Positions 1 to 8,820 of a DNA stretch of 64,000 bases are shown piece after piece. A model generated the notes under the pieces. That model was not told the DNA's origin. It ran no database searches and saw only the letters and a list, made by a program, of their open reading frames with translations. Position 1 is the stretch's first letter, and each line of letters opens with the position of its first letter. Position numbers and translations under genes: made by a program. Source of the DNA: Maritalea mobilis (GTDB lineage: Bacteria > Pseudomonadota > Alphaproteobacteria > Rhizobiales > Devosiaceae). Where the stretch lies: the NCBI RefSeq assembly GCF_004363175.1, contig NZ_SNYR01000002.1, positions 248,001-312,000 on the forward strand. Direction: 5' to 3'.

Positions 1-1120
1 CACCATCAATTTGCACGTCACATTCACTTGCCGAAATAAGCCATGTGCCACTGACCACCTTCACATAGAGTGATGCCGACTGGCGGGTACCGAATAGTCC
101 ATCGTAAGAAAATTGCCGATATTTGGAGCTACCGCTCTGGGTATTTTCATAATAGCCGCTCGACGCAGCGGTGCAATTTGCCACCCAGAATTCCGGATGA
201 TAACGCGCTGCCCAACTTTCGCGCAGCAAATCAGCCAATGCTTGCACATCGCTATCTAGCGCAGTCCCTGCCCCGCCATATGTGCTGCTATCATAATGAA
301 ATTTGCCATGGCTGGTAAATGTGGAGCCATTCTCATTCTTCAAATAGCTTGGCGCGACAAAACTGGTGATAGTTCCGGTCTTTTCCGCAGCAAAACGACC
401 GCTATCCGGTAAAATTGAGATCTTTTGCGCCACGCCCTGCACTTCGCCAGAAACACCATTCGGCAATGCAAGCTTGCCTGTCGTGCGGTCGCCCACCAGC
501 ACATTGCGCCAAGTACTACCATCTCCCGACACACGCAGTGTAAGGTCATCATCATTGAGCAACCCCATCTCCGCGCGAACGGACCAATTGTCCTGCCATC
601 CGATAAGGGCTGTGTGTCCGCTGGTCGCTTTGTTCAGCGAAAGCCGCGTATCACCTGAGCCGCCATCAGCGGGATATTCCGCAGAAAAGAGGCTTGAGGG
701 CGTTTTGGCCAAAATCTTGTTGTAACTGTCAGCAGCGGCCCCAAGTCCCAATTGTTGCAAATTTTGCAATTGGGATAATTGATCAAAAAAGGCGCCCCAG
801 GCGCCTGCATTGAACATATAGGGCTTACCATCGGCCATGTTCCAGGCCAGCCACCCTTCTTGCGGCGTGTAGTAGCGCCATCCTGCGTCAGTGTAGGAAG
901 CGATCATGCCGCCCTGTCCAGTCCACTCCCCGGTGGGTGTGTCACCAATGGCGTAGTCCTTGCCGCTAATGGCTGGGTCTGGCGGGGTGTTGGTGCCGAT
1001 GCTTTCAAGCTGTATCTGACACAGCGCGTCCAACCCCATAAGAGCTTCATTATGCGTGATATGTTTTAGAGCCTGATCCGGTTGGATCAGTGGCAGGCCC
1101 AACTTTGCTGTATTAGTCAC
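1..1120 (-). CDS. DUF2793 protein downstream of GTA g15 (C-terminus outside window)
   Basis: An open frame of 373 codons runs from a GTG at 1120 to the window edge without a stop. The N-terminal part (about residues 1-115) has the DUF2793 signature, including the opening TNTAKLGLPLIQPDQALKH and the W-rich stretch around GWRYYTPQEGWLAWN. The rest looks like a tail or fibre extension rich in Gly, Ser and Thr. The GTG overlaps the end of g15 by 8 nt and has an AAGGA-type ribosome site upstream, so it is coupled to the GTA operon. DUF2793 genes commonly sit next to GTA or prophage tail-fibre genes, so a host-recognition or fibre-associated role is inferred. The start is a GTG, and codons 106-110 lie inside a terminator-like hairpin. 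Confidence 0.85.
   Translation of the reverse strand, partial: MTNTAKLGLPLIQPDQALKHITHNEALMGLDALCQIQLESIGTNTPPDPAISGKDYAIGDTPTGEWTGQGGMIASYTDAGWRYYTPQEGWLAWNMADGKPYMFNAGAWGAFFDQLSQLQNLQQLGLGAAADSYNKILAKTPSSLFSAEYPADGGSGDTRLSLNKATSGHTALIGWQDNWSVRAEMGLLNDDDLTLRVSGDGSTWRNVLVGDRTTGKLALPNGVSGEVQGVAQKISILPDSGRFAAEKTGTITSFVAPSYLKNENGSTFTSHGKFHYDSSTYGGAGTALDSDVQALADLLRESWAARYHPEFWVANCTAASSGYYENTQSGSSKYRQFSYDGLFGTRQSASLYVKVVSGTWLISASECDVQIDG
785..806 (-). terminator. Terminator-like hairpin inside the DUF2793 coding sequence
   Basis: On the minus strand a perfect 7-bp stem (AGGCGCC pairing with GGCGCCT) closes a 3-nt loop and is followed directly by a run of T residues at 790-785. It meets the intrinsic terminator form and points with GTA transcription, yet it lies within codons for Ala-Gly-Ala-Trp-Gly-Ala-Phe. 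A second inverted repeat with 8-bp arms (747-754 and 767-774) lies just downstream. It may simply reflect codon content; transcript data would decide. Confidence 0.5.
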
Positions 1121-4100
1121 TAAAATCGATCCTTTTTGGATGGCCAGCGCCCCAAATGGCGCTGATTTGGCTGACTTCAATCCAGGCATTTTCCACAAGC
1201 GCACCAAAGTCGGCGATCTGAGCAACGGCTGTGTAGATAAATGAGGATTGGGAAATTTGGACTGTGTGCAGTGCGGTTTCACCTGAGCCTATGCACAACT
1301 CAAACAGTAAATTGTCGGTGTCCAGCGGCACATCTTGGCCCTGCCACATATCGCCACCAACGCGAGTGCAACGCACCCAATCTATCTGGATGTCATCTGT
1401 AGTTGGCACACGCACCGCTTGCAGATGAACTGATGCCAACGGCATCAGTGGCGTGGTGCTTGGGGTGAGGCTTATGCTTATGGCTTCGGCGCTGGCAGCG
1501 CCGGCATAAGCATATAGGTCAAGGTCTGCCCCCACCTTCTCGCCTGAGACTGCCAGCGTTTTCCCTTCGCCCGGCACCAATGCGCGTGCCCCGGCAAGGC
1601 AAGGCTGCGCCGCTGCAAATTGAGTTTTGCCCAGCCCCCGCAATAATTGCGACAATCGATAGGTTTTTGGGGCCACCAGTTCCGCTGTTGCGAAGCCGAT
1701 TTGCTCCCAACTGCCCTCTGTCTTTTCAAGCCAGAGGCGATTCACACCCTGCATAACTGCCATTGGCGTTGCCGAGCTAAGATGTCCTTCAAGCATGCGA
1801 ACCAAAAGGCTTTGATTGTGATCCCATAATCCAAGGCTATTTGCAGGCTCAAAATCCTCCTGCACGATGCCGAGCGGATTGGGCTTCTCGATCTCGGCAA
1901 TGCCCTGCCCTTGATTATCTGTCAGGCGGATATTGCCGGGCCAGGGCTTGGCATAAGCAGCAGCGAACACTTGGGTGTTTAGTTCATCCGCGTCCCCGTT
2001 CGGCAATTGCGCCAACACAATCAGCGGTGCGCTCTGCGCTGGCTCCAACGTTTTTCCAGTCCGCGTCGAAGTTTCTGTGCCAGCACTGCCATTTGGTTCC
2101 TGTGGTAATCGCAACGACATTTTTTGGCTATGCGCCAATTGGCTCATTTCAACAATTGCAGGCGCTGTTTTGCCAGAAACCTCAAGCATGTCGCCAATTG
2201 TCAAAGCGGACAGGGAAGGCGGCAGCTCAAACTGATATTGAGCCTTGGCCGCCTGGCCGTTGCGCCATTGCGCTGCTGCAATTTGTGTTGCGGTGGCCGG
2301 GTCCAGCGTTGAGGGCCAGTTCAAAAACGCCCGTTCGCCGCTCTGTTTTTGGTGATCATAAAATGCGGTCGCTGTGCCGTAATCGGCCAACCGTTCCAAA
2401 AATTTGAGATCCAACCGCCGCACACCGTCTTCCGCATCCGGATATTTGATGTTCAGCGCTTCGTTTTGGTTGAAGGCCAAATTCTCGGCTTCGATTTGTA
2501 GTGGCGTATGCGTCCTTGGCGCGGTGAGGGTCAACTGCCCAGCAGCATCGTCAACATAAAGGTCTTCGCAGGCCAGCAATCCTGCCAGCTCGTCCCGCAC
2601 ACTAGCGCTGCCGCCCGTCAATTGCCCTTCAATAAACAGTTTGGAGCTTTCAGCAACTTCCAGCGCAATGCCAGCTTCTGCGGCGATTGCCTGCGCGAGC
2701 TCATCGATCGTGGCCCCGCCCAAACGTCCATTCAGCCAATGGCCGGTGAAATAGGCGGAGCCATCCGACCATTCATCGGTCAGCATCGGAAAGGCGGGAA
2801 ATGGGCGTGCATCCCACGCCCAGATATATACGCGATCTATATCCAGCATGGGCGCGCCATATTGGCTGGACACGGGATTGGCTGCAGCATTATCACGCCA
2901 AGTCTTATGGTGCGCCCGTAGAAATTGCCGCTGCATCGCAGGGTCAGGCACACCTTGAGAAAAGTAAGGTTCTTTGTGTTCCACGCTTTTAGGATCAGAA
3001 AAGGCATTGGGTTGATTGCCGCCCAAATGCACGGCACCGCAGCCTAACTCCGTCAGCCAAAGGGGCTTCGATTCAGGCACCCAGGCCGTAACGGTGGCGC
3101 TTCTCACGCCATTGGGACGATCGTGGTGTGCATTGCCCCACCAAGCCTTTAGGTCTTTAAATCGCCAAACCCAAGCTTCACCCGCTGCTCCATCGCCAAT
3201 TGGCGTGCGTATTTGCGCTTCGCGATCTTCCGCTGAAGCGTAATACCAGTCATACCCCTCGCCTGCATAAATATTGTTGGCCAGATAGTGTGTATCTTTT
3301 TCATGCCGCGCCAGTGTTTGATCAGCATGGTCGCCATCTGCACGCCAATCACTGAGCGGCATGTAATTATCGATGCCAACCGCATCAATTTCCGGGTCTG
3401 CCCAAAGCGGATCAAGGTGAAAATATTTACCACCCGGCTCATCAGCAGGCTGGTAGCCATGATATTCGCTCCAATCCGCCGCATAGGTCAGTTTGCACGT
3501 TGCCCCCACAATCTGGCGCACATCCGCCGCCAATTGCTTTAGGGCCTGCACATAGGGGAAATTTTGCGCACCATCGCGCACAAAACTCATGCCCGGCATT
3601 TCGGACCCGATGATCATTGCATCCACTCCGCCTGCTGCCCGAGCTAGATTTGCATAATGCATAATATAACGGCGATAGCGCCATTCATTCGGACCGCTAT
3701 AGGTCATTTGACCGCCGCTCACGGCGAAATCATTCGGCTGACAAGCGCCCATAAATTGCGTCACTTGGCTAGCGGCGGCGGCAGTCTTGTCCGCGCTCGA
3801 TGCTTGTCCAATAGCCGGGTGCACCGTCACCCGACCGCGCCATGGATATGCTGGTTGGCTATTGCCGCCATAAGGGTTCGGCAGACTGTTGCTCGCCGGA
3901 ACGTCCATCATCATAAGTGGATAAAGGGTCACCTTTATCCCTCTCGTATGAAGGTCTTGTATGGCATCGATGATGGATTGATCAGACGGGGTGCCGCCAT
4001 AGGCTGGCGCACCATTGTTTGCGCTGGTGATCTGCGCGGCATTGCGATCAAGCCCCGCAACCTGCCATTCAACATCTTTCAGTTGTCGTTCATGGTCGAT

Positions 4101-4952
4101 GACACGCGGGGCAATCTCGCACTGGCCACAGCGCAAATCATCGCCAAACCAACTCACCACCAGCGCAACATGTTTCAAATTTGGGCATAACGCGGTGAGT
4201 TCATCGATGGATACGTCCCAATCAGATCGCCCCACCACATGGTGCGCATTTTCTGTTTTGGTTTCCCCATAGCCGAGCAGGCGCACACGTGGTGAAGGGT
4301 CATAGCCAAATTCGGTTGATCCGGGGATGACGCAAACCGCACGCAGGTTTTGCTCTAAGTCCCCAACGGGGCGGCACAATTCAACCGAAATCTGTGGAAT
4401 GCGATTACCAAACTGGCCAATATCCAGATTTTCAAAAACAATATAGCAAAGTCCGCGATAGGCTGGGCAATTGTTACTTCCCTGCATTGCGGCAATAAGG
4501 CTGTCTCGCGATTGGTCTGAACTGCCTTTGTGAAACCGATAAGTCAGGTTACGCGTGTCGAGCAATTGACCATCGGCCCAAATGCGTCCCAAATGAGCCA
4601 CCTCACCTTCACAAAATGCTACCGCCAGATTGACCACAATTGTGCTGTCATCGTCTTGGCTTGCTGTCGATTTTGCGCCACTGCTTGCCACGGTCAGGCG
4701 TTCTAGCTCTGTGGCCCAGATGATGTTTCCAGACAGTCGAGACCAACCATACAGCCTTGAGATAGCGGTTCCTTCTTGCGATCCAAGCAGACGCACTGCC
4801 CCTTTTGGCGTTGGCGTCTCTTCGCCGAAGAGCTGGTTATCAATGGCGCTGCCCGCCAAGGCGCCCAGTGCCCGGCCGATGGTCGCGCCCACCGGACCGC
4901 CTAGCGCGGCGCCAAGGGCCTGACCGCCAACTGAAAGTAATAGAGTTGCCAA
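1113..4952 (-). CDS. GTA g15 tail hub/fibre protein with TIM-barrel-like domain
   Basis: The protein has 1279 residues, close to the roughly 1300 usual for RcGTA g15. The N-terminus (ATLLLSVGGQALGAALGG) is the typical small-residue-rich opening. A glycoside-hydrolase-like GTA TIM-barrel region lies at about residues 400-700, containing WPYRxYI-like and ADWSEYHG segments, followed by a phage tail protein domain at about 760-930 and a C-terminal beta-rich part. The start is taken as TTG at 4952: it has an AGGA ribosome site 7 nt upstream and restores the family N-terminus, whereas the longer frame to 5015 runs back through the end of g14. In RcGTA this is the central tail-tip protein. It lies 10 nt after g14 and overlaps the DUF2793 gene. 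Confidence 0.9.
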   Translation of the reverse strand: MATLLLSVGGQALGAALGGPVGATIGRALGALAGSAIDNQLFGEETPTPKGAVRLLGSQEGTAISRLYGWSRLSGNIIWATELERLTVASSGAKSTASQDDDSTIVVNLAVAFCEGEVAHLGRIWADGQLLDTRNLTYRFHKGSSDQSRDSLIAAMQGSNNCPAYRGLCYIVFENLDIGQFGNRIPQISVELCRPVGDLEQNLRAVCVIPGSTEFGYDPSPRVRLLGYGETKTENAHHVVGRSDWDVSIDELTALCPNLKHVALVVSWFGDDLRCGQCEIAPRVIDHERQLKDVEWQVAGLDRNAAQITSANNGAPAYGGTPSDQSIIDAIQDLHTRGIKVTLYPLMMMDVPASNSLPNPYGGNSQPAYPWRGRVTVHPAIGQASSADKTAAAASQVTQFMGACQPNDFAVSGGQMTYSGPNEWRYRRYIMHYANLARAAGGVDAMIIGSEMPGMSFVRDGAQNFPYVQALKQLAADVRQIVGATCKLTYAADWSEYHGYQPADEPGGKYFHLDPLWADPEIDAVGIDNYMPLSDWRADGDHADQTLARHEKDTHYLANNIYAGEGYDWYYASAEDREAQIRTPIGDGAAGEAWVWRFKDLKAWWGNAHHDRPNGVRSATVTAWVPESKPLWLTELGCGAVHLGGNQPNAFSDPKSVEHKEPYFSQGVPDPAMQRQFLRAHHKTWRDNAAANPVSSQYGAPMLDIDRVYIWAWDARPFPAFPMLTDEWSDGSAYFTGHWLNGRLGGATIDELAQAIAAEAGIALEVAESSKLFIEGQLTGGSASVRDELAGLLACEDLYVDDAAGQLTLTAPRTHTPLQIEAENLAFNQNEALNIKYPDAEDGVRRLDLKFLERLADYGTATAFYDHQKQSGERAFLNWPSTLDPATATQIAAAQWRNGQAAKAQYQFELPPSLSALTIGDMLEVSGKTAPAIVEMSQLAHSQKMSLRLPQEPNGSAGTETSTRTGKTLEPAQSAPLIVLAQLPNGDADELNTQVFAAAYAKPWPGNIRLTDNQGQGIAEIEKPNPLGIVQEDFEPANSLGLWDHNQSLLVRMLEGHLSSATPMAVMQGVNRLWLEKTEGSWEQIGFATAELVAPKTYRLSQLLRGLGKTQFAAAQPCLAGARALVPGEGKTLAVSGEKVGADLDLYAYAGAASAEAISISLTPSTTPLMPLASVHLQAVRVPTTDDIQIDWVRCTRVGGDMWQGQDVPLDTDNLLFELCIGSGETALHTVQISQSSFIYTAVAQIADFGALVENAWIEVSQISAIWGAGHPKRIDFSD

Positions 4953-4962
4953 AGAAATTTCC

Positions 4963-5388
4963 TCAATTCGGGAATGTGTAGTGCGCCGCCAAGCGCCGCC
5001 GCCACGGCGCATCAAAGGCCAGCTGGATCGTGCCCACGCCTTCTTGCGCGTGGATCATCTGGTCCGGCGCAATCAAAATTGCACAGTGTTTTGCAGGCAG
5101 ATCGCGCCGCATCCGAAACAGCAAAATATCGCCGGGGCAAGGTGGTCTGCTATTTTGTCGCTTTAAGCAATAATCGGCCTGATCCTGCAATAAGGTTCCC
5201 GCCAACGGGTCGCGCCAACTGGCGGAATAAGGCGGCACTGTCCTAGGCAGGTCGACACCCAGTTCGCGACCAACCCCCAAAATCAAGCCAAGGCAATCGC
5301 AGCCCAGTTTCTTCTTTGCAGCTTGATGCAAATAGGGCGTACCCAACCACTCTTTTGCGGCCGCCACGACTTGCTCAGCTTCAATCAT
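4963..5388 (-). CDS. GTA g14, NlpC/P60 cell-wall peptidase
   Basis: This 141-residue protein is an NlpC/P60-type cysteine peptidase. The catalytic Cys is in GCDCLGL (about residues 29-35) and the His is in the KHCAIL segment near residue 100. In RcGTA the equivalent protein sits in the tail tip and cleaves peptidoglycan during DNA entry. The ATG overlaps the g13 stop as ATGA, showing translational coupling. Length and motif order match the family. Confidence 0.93.
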   Translation of the reverse strand: MIEAEQVVAAAKEWLGTPYLHQAAKKKLGCDCLGLILGVGRELGVDLPRTVPPYSASWRDPLAGTLLQDQADYCLKRQNSRPPCPGDILLFRMRRDLPAKHCAILIAPDQMIHAQEGVGTIQLAFDAPWRRRLAAHYTFPN

Positions 5389-6275
5389 TTGAATAGCACT
5401 CCGCCACTCAGATCGTCGCCCGCGCGCGGATAGCGCAGCACAAAATCATCACCGGGAATATGCGGAAAGCCTTGAAAATTAACACTGTTGTTGAACTTGT
5501 CACGGCAGGTCGCAAATTGCTTGTCGCAGCCAACAATTGCCCGCGCTGTGTCACCCACTTCAATCAACTCAGTTTTGAAATTGGACAGCGTGAGAAGATC
5601 GCTCCCCGCCGCGCGCTGATGCAGCGCGATGTTAAAGTGATCATTTTTGTAGGCCCCGCTCTGCCAGTGCAGTGTGCCTTTGCTTGCCCAGCCTTCCGCA
5701 CGCGCCTCCAGCCCCGTCATCGTCATAGAGCCGTCGTCGCCAACAGCTGTCACAGTCACCGTGCTGGAAAAGCTCGCGGAATTGGCATCCATACCACAAC
5801 GCCCATCGCCAAATTGCGCGTCGCAATGGCGTTGATAGATGCGCCCGCGCTTTTGGTTTAATTTCGCATGGTGCGAGCGCAGTTCAGCTTCAAACCGATT
5901 GTCCACCTGCTTAATTTCACCAATATAATCGCGCCGCATCAAATGGCGTTCGTCTGGCTTGCGCCAATTTACCCACCACCAATCGATCTGGGCATTGGCC
6001 AGCAGTCCTGCCCGCAGCATGGGCTCGGTCAGGCGTTCATCGTCCACAAAGCCCAGCACTTCAGCAGTGTCCACTGCTTCGTTGCGCTTGTCGGTCATTG
6101 CGCTGGGTTGAAAGCCCGCTTTGGGATCAAATACTTGGCCATCGAAAGTGATGTGTTGATCATGGTCGGTAAAGCCCAATTGCTGTTCGTTGCGCAGAGT
6201 TAGCAACCAGCAATTGCACAGGCTCGTGGCCCCACTTTTCAAATGGGCGTCAAACGCAGGTGAAAATTGTCTCAC
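5385..6275 (-). CDS. GTA g13 baseplate hub protein (DUF2163 plus BR0599-type C-terminus)
   Basis: The 296-residue protein has a DUF2163 N-terminal domain (about 1-160) and a phage BR0599-like C-terminal domain (about 200-290). Four cysteines, C151, C160, C250 and C257, are placed as CDAQFGDGRC and CDKQFATC. Hub proteins of this type, and lambda gpL, are reported to carry an iron-sulfur cluster, so these Cys are the likely ligands (inference). Translation starts at a GTG that overlaps the g12 stop (GTGA). Confidence 0.9.
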   Translation of the reverse strand: MRQFSPAFDAHLKSGATSLCNCWLLTLRNEQQLGFTDHDQHITFDGQVFDPKAGFQPSAMTDKRNEAVDTAEVLGFVDDERLTEPMLRAGLLANAQIDWWWVNWRKPDERHLMRRDYIGEIKQVDNRFEAELRSHHAKLNQKRGRIYQRHCDAQFGDGRCGMDANSASFSSTVTVTAVGDDGSMTMTGLEARAEGWASKGTLHWQSGAYKNDHFNIALHQRAAGSDLLTLSNFKTELIEVGDTARAIVGCDKQFATCRDKFNNSVNFQGFPHIPGDDFVLRYPRAGDDLSGGVLFK

Positions 6276-6898
6276 GTCAAAATCTCAATCAAAGGAATGG
6301 ATGGAATTAGCCCCGCATCAAAGCTAGAAAGCTCAACATCCAAATGGTCTGTGTCAAAGCGTACCGGGACATCAAATTCAAACCCAGCTGTGAGGCTGGC
6401 GCCAGACAATGGGGCGCTGGCGAAGCTAAGGATGCCTGTCGTTTCGTCCACCGTGAAATCGTCACCAACCGCCAGTTCGCTGCCATTCACGGCCACGCGC
6501 ACGCTGGCCGCAACGGGCTTTTTGATTTGCCGGGCATAGGGATCAAACGCACTGCCATAATGCTTGATCAATTGAAATTCGGTCTGGCTGCCATCGCCAA
6601 AGCCCAAGTCCTGATCATAGGGGGTCACCGTTTCTTGGCTGGAACGATGATCCAACGGGTCGCGAAACAAGAAGCCATGAAAGCGTCCGCGCCGCTCTTC
6701 AAAAAAGCTAAGGATCTGACGCATATCTGCCGCGCTTTTCACGCCATATCCGGCGTTATATTTGCGCCGCGATTGAGCACACCGTGTGTTGCGTTCTTCA
6801 GCACCAGACACAAGCGACACAATGTCGGTCGACCATTGCGGCCCACCCCGCGCACCCAGCGCGATATTGATCGGAAACCGTATTTGGTGAAATGCCAT
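6272..6898 (-). CDS. GTA g12 distal tail protein (DUF2460)
   Basis: A 208-residue DUF2460 protein, recognised by the N-terminal FHQIRFPINIALGARGGPQW segment and the internal EERRGRFHGFLFRDPLDH stretch typical of this family. In RcGTA the protein forms the distal tail ring between the tube and the hub. Its ATG overlaps the stop of the tape measure gene as TAATG, and its own stop overlaps the GTG of g13. Confidence 0.93.
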   Translation of the reverse strand: MAFHQIRFPINIALGARGGPQWSTDIVSLVSGAEERNTRCAQSRRKYNAGYGVKSAADMRQILSFFEERRGRFHGFLFRDPLDHRSSQETVTPYDQDLGFGDGSQTEFQLIKHYGSAFDPYARQIKKPVAASVRVAVNGSELAVGDDFTVDETTGILSFASAPLSGASLTAGFEFDVPVRFDTDHLDVELSSFDAGLIPSIPLIEILT

Positions 6899-7455
6899 TA
6901 GCTTGCCCTTTGCCCCCGTTTGATGGCGCTCAACAATCCGGCAGAAATCTCGGCTTCTGCTTGCGCAAAACTGTTTGCATCATTGGTGTTTACCGTCATG
7001 GAAATCATGATCGGCGCTTGCCCTGAGCCGCTGGCCACGCCCAATTGCCCGCGGCTATTGCGCTTCAGGGGCAAAATGGCTTCTGGCCCGGCTTCGCCTG
7101 CCAGGCCAAATCCGCTTTGCATGGGGAAATAGGTCGGCGCGTTCAGCACACCACCTTTTGCAAAGGGTTGGATGACAGGAATTGCGCTGTTCGTGCCTTG
7201 AAACAGGTCGCCAACAAATCCACTGATCATATTGCCCAGCGGTTGCAGCGCTGCTTTCACCGCAATTTGGGCGAAGGCTTTGGCGATATCGACCAACATA
7301 TTTTTGAGCGATTTGCCATTGACCAAAGCGTTGGTGAACGCATTGGTGATGGTGGTGCCAACACTTTTGGCCAGATCATCAATGCGGGCCAGTTCCGCCT
7401 CAATCTCCGCCAGCGCGCCAGTCTCAGGCAGCTGTTGAAGCTCATCAAGATTCAT
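6898..7455 (-). CDS. GTA g11 short tail tape measure protein
   Basis: The protein has 185 residues when read from the ATG at 7455. That ATG has a GGAG site 6 nt upstream, while the ATG at 7467 has none. An N-terminal amphipathic helix and a hydrophobic central segment (about residues 40-85) precede the conserved FAKGGVLNAPTYFPM and GEAGPEAILPL segments seen in GTA and lambda tape measures. It is very short for a tape measure, which fits the short tails of GTA particles. The start overlaps the end of g10.1 by 11 nt. Confidence 0.88.
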   Translation of the reverse strand: MNLDELQQLPETGALAEIEAELARIDDLAKSVGTTITNAFTNALVNGKSLKNMLVDIAKAFAQIAVKAALQPLGNMISGFVGDLFQGTNSAIPVIQPFAKGGVLNAPTYFPMQSGFGLAGEAGPEAILPLKRNSRGQLGVASGSGQAPIMISMTVNTNDANSFAQAEAEISAGLLSAIKRGQRAS

Positions 7456-7660
7456 ATTTGTCTCCATCTGGAAAATCAGCCATCAGTTCGGCCATTCTTT
7501 GCCGCTCCAGCGGCGCTGCATGGCCAAACATCTTTTGTTTCGCCTGCACCGCAAGCGTCAGTTCGCGCGGGCTGGACGCCCAAAAAGCTTCTGGAGAAAG
7601 ACGCAATTCGCCAAACCCAATCTGCGCCAGCTCGGCCCAGGGAAATGGTGATTTGACCAT
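7445..7660 (-). CDS. GTA g10.1 tail assembly chaperone
   Basis: A 71-residue protein of the TIGR02216 type: the opening SPFPWAELAQIGFGELRLSPEAFW is characteristic. It lies directly before the tape measure gene, the usual position for a tail chaperone, and starts 3 nt after the g10 stop. It is thought to load onto the tape measure during tail tube assembly. The stop lies inside the tape measure start region. Confidence 0.88.
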   Translation of the reverse strand: MVKSPFPWAELAQIGFGELRLSPEAFWASSPRELTLAVQAKQKMFGHAAPLERQRMAELMADFPDGDKYES

Positions 7661-7663
7661 CGA

Positions 7664-7984
7664 TTATTGGTCCAATGGCGCCGCAAACGTTAAGTGCAGC
7701 AATTGCGCCACCGCTTTGGCCGCACCAAGCGCGCCACCTGCAATCTGTGCGGTTTCCAAATCCCGATCGCTGATGACATGACCCGCGCCACGCAGCCCTG
7801 CGCCGAGGATCACTATTATATCTCTTGCACTGATGTGCCCGGCTTCGAAACGGTGCCCGAGCCCGTTCAAATCATCAAGCTGCAGCTTAGCTTCCAACTC
7901 AGCCAGCGCCCCGAGCGTCAGGCACAATGTGTGCGTTTTCCCATTAAGTGTAAGCTCTATTTCACCCCGTCTCGGATTGGCCAT
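7664..7984 (-). CDS. GTA g10 tail chaperone-like protein
   Basis: The 106-residue protein matches the GTA gp10 family: ANPRRGEIELTLNGKTHTLC at the N-terminus, then a helical region with LGALAELE and ending in a conserved helix. It is located between the tail tube and g10.1 genes and its ATG shares one base with the g9 stop (TAATG). Gp10 and g10.1 together replace the frameshifted chaperone pair of long-tailed phages (family knowledge). Confidence 0.88.
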   Translation of the reverse strand: MANPRRGEIELTLNGKTHTLCLTLGALAELEAKLQLDDLNGLGHRFEAGHISARDIIVILGAGLRGAGHVISDRDLETAQIAGGALGAAKAVAQLLHLTFAAPLDQ

Positions 7985-8397
7985 TAGAGCACCGTGAATG
8001 AAATTTCACCGGCGCGTTCCAGCGCCACGTCAAAGGTCACCTCACCATTGTGATTGGCGGCAAACTCCAATGCCGTGATCTGAAATTTGCCCTCAATGGT
8101 GCCGAAATCAGGAATCACCAGCTGCCAATCGCGCACCTGCCCCGCGAAAAACAGTTCGCGGATCCGCGCGTCACTTTGCGCATCTTTGAAGATGCCACTG
8201 CCTGAAAGGCTTGCGGTTTTCACCCCGCCCCCTTGCAACAATTCCCGCCATTGTCCGGCAGATTGGCTGTCTGTGGTGTCGATCGTTTGGGCATTAAATG
8301 CCAGTTGTCGCGAGCGTATGCCCGCCACGGTGATAAAGCTGCCGCTGCCGGTTTCATCCAGCTTCAGCAACATGTCCTTGCCGCTTTGTGCGCCCAT
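7984..8397 (-). CDS. GTA g9 major tail tube protein
   Basis: The 137-residue protein belongs to the TP901-1-like major tail protein family of GTAs; the segment GAQSGKDMLLKLDETGSGSF and the later ITALEFAANHNGEV are typical. It forms the tail tube. A GAGG site lies 5 nt before the ATG, stronger than for many neighbours, as expected for an abundant structural protein. It is 15 nt after g8. Confidence 0.92.
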   Translation of the reverse strand: MGAQSGKDMLLKLDETGSGSFITVAGIRSRQLAFNAQTIDTTDSQSAGQWRELLQGGGVKTASLSGSGIFKDAQSDARIRELFFAGQVRDWQLVIPDFGTIEGKFQITALEFAANHNGEVTFDVALERAGEISFTVL

Positions 8398-8412
8398 AAT
8401 ATCCTCTTATGT

Positions 8413-8820
8413 CTAGCTTAATGGCTCTAGGGTGATGTGCAGGCCGATCAGGGTTTTGGCCCATCCGCTGCGCGGTTCGATGCTGGTTTTGGTGTGGCGG
8501 TGGTTTTGCCGCACCGCGCGAAAGCTGGTGCCAAAATTATGGTTTAGAAACAGGTCCACCACCTGTTCGGCTGCCTGAAAGCCAAGCTGCCGAGCGCTTC
8601 TGGCGTGCCAGAACTCCAACTCCACTTCATGATCAAATAGCGATGTCGCAATGGCATCGCGCGGCGCAAACTCGTGATTCTTGATGGTGATAAAAGGTGG
8701 TCGCTGTCCACGCCGCGGGGCATCAATAATTTTTCCGCTGCCGATCAAGCTGATCAGTGTTGGATCATTGTCCAGCAGCGTCACCAGCTCGGTTTGCAAT
8801 TCGAGGGCGAAATCAGCCAT
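8413..8820 (-). CDS. GTA g8 tail terminator (DUF3168)
   Basis: The product is a DUF3168 protein of 135 residues when started at the ATG at 8820, which has a GGAGGG site 8 nt upstream. The frame remains open to 8871, but that extension lies wholly inside g7 and lacks a ribosome site. The family caps the tail tube and joins it to the head (RcGTA g8). The N-terminal helix ADFALELQTELVTLL and the HEVELEFWHARS segment support the call. It overlaps g7 by 8 nt. Confidence 0.9.
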   Translation of the reverse strand: MADFALELQTELVTLLDNDPTLISLIGSGKIIDAPRRGQRPPFITIKNHEFAPRDAIATSLFDHEVELEFWHARSARQLGFQAAEQVVDLFLNHNFGTSFRAVRQNHRHTKTSIEPRSGWAKTLIGLHITLEPLS

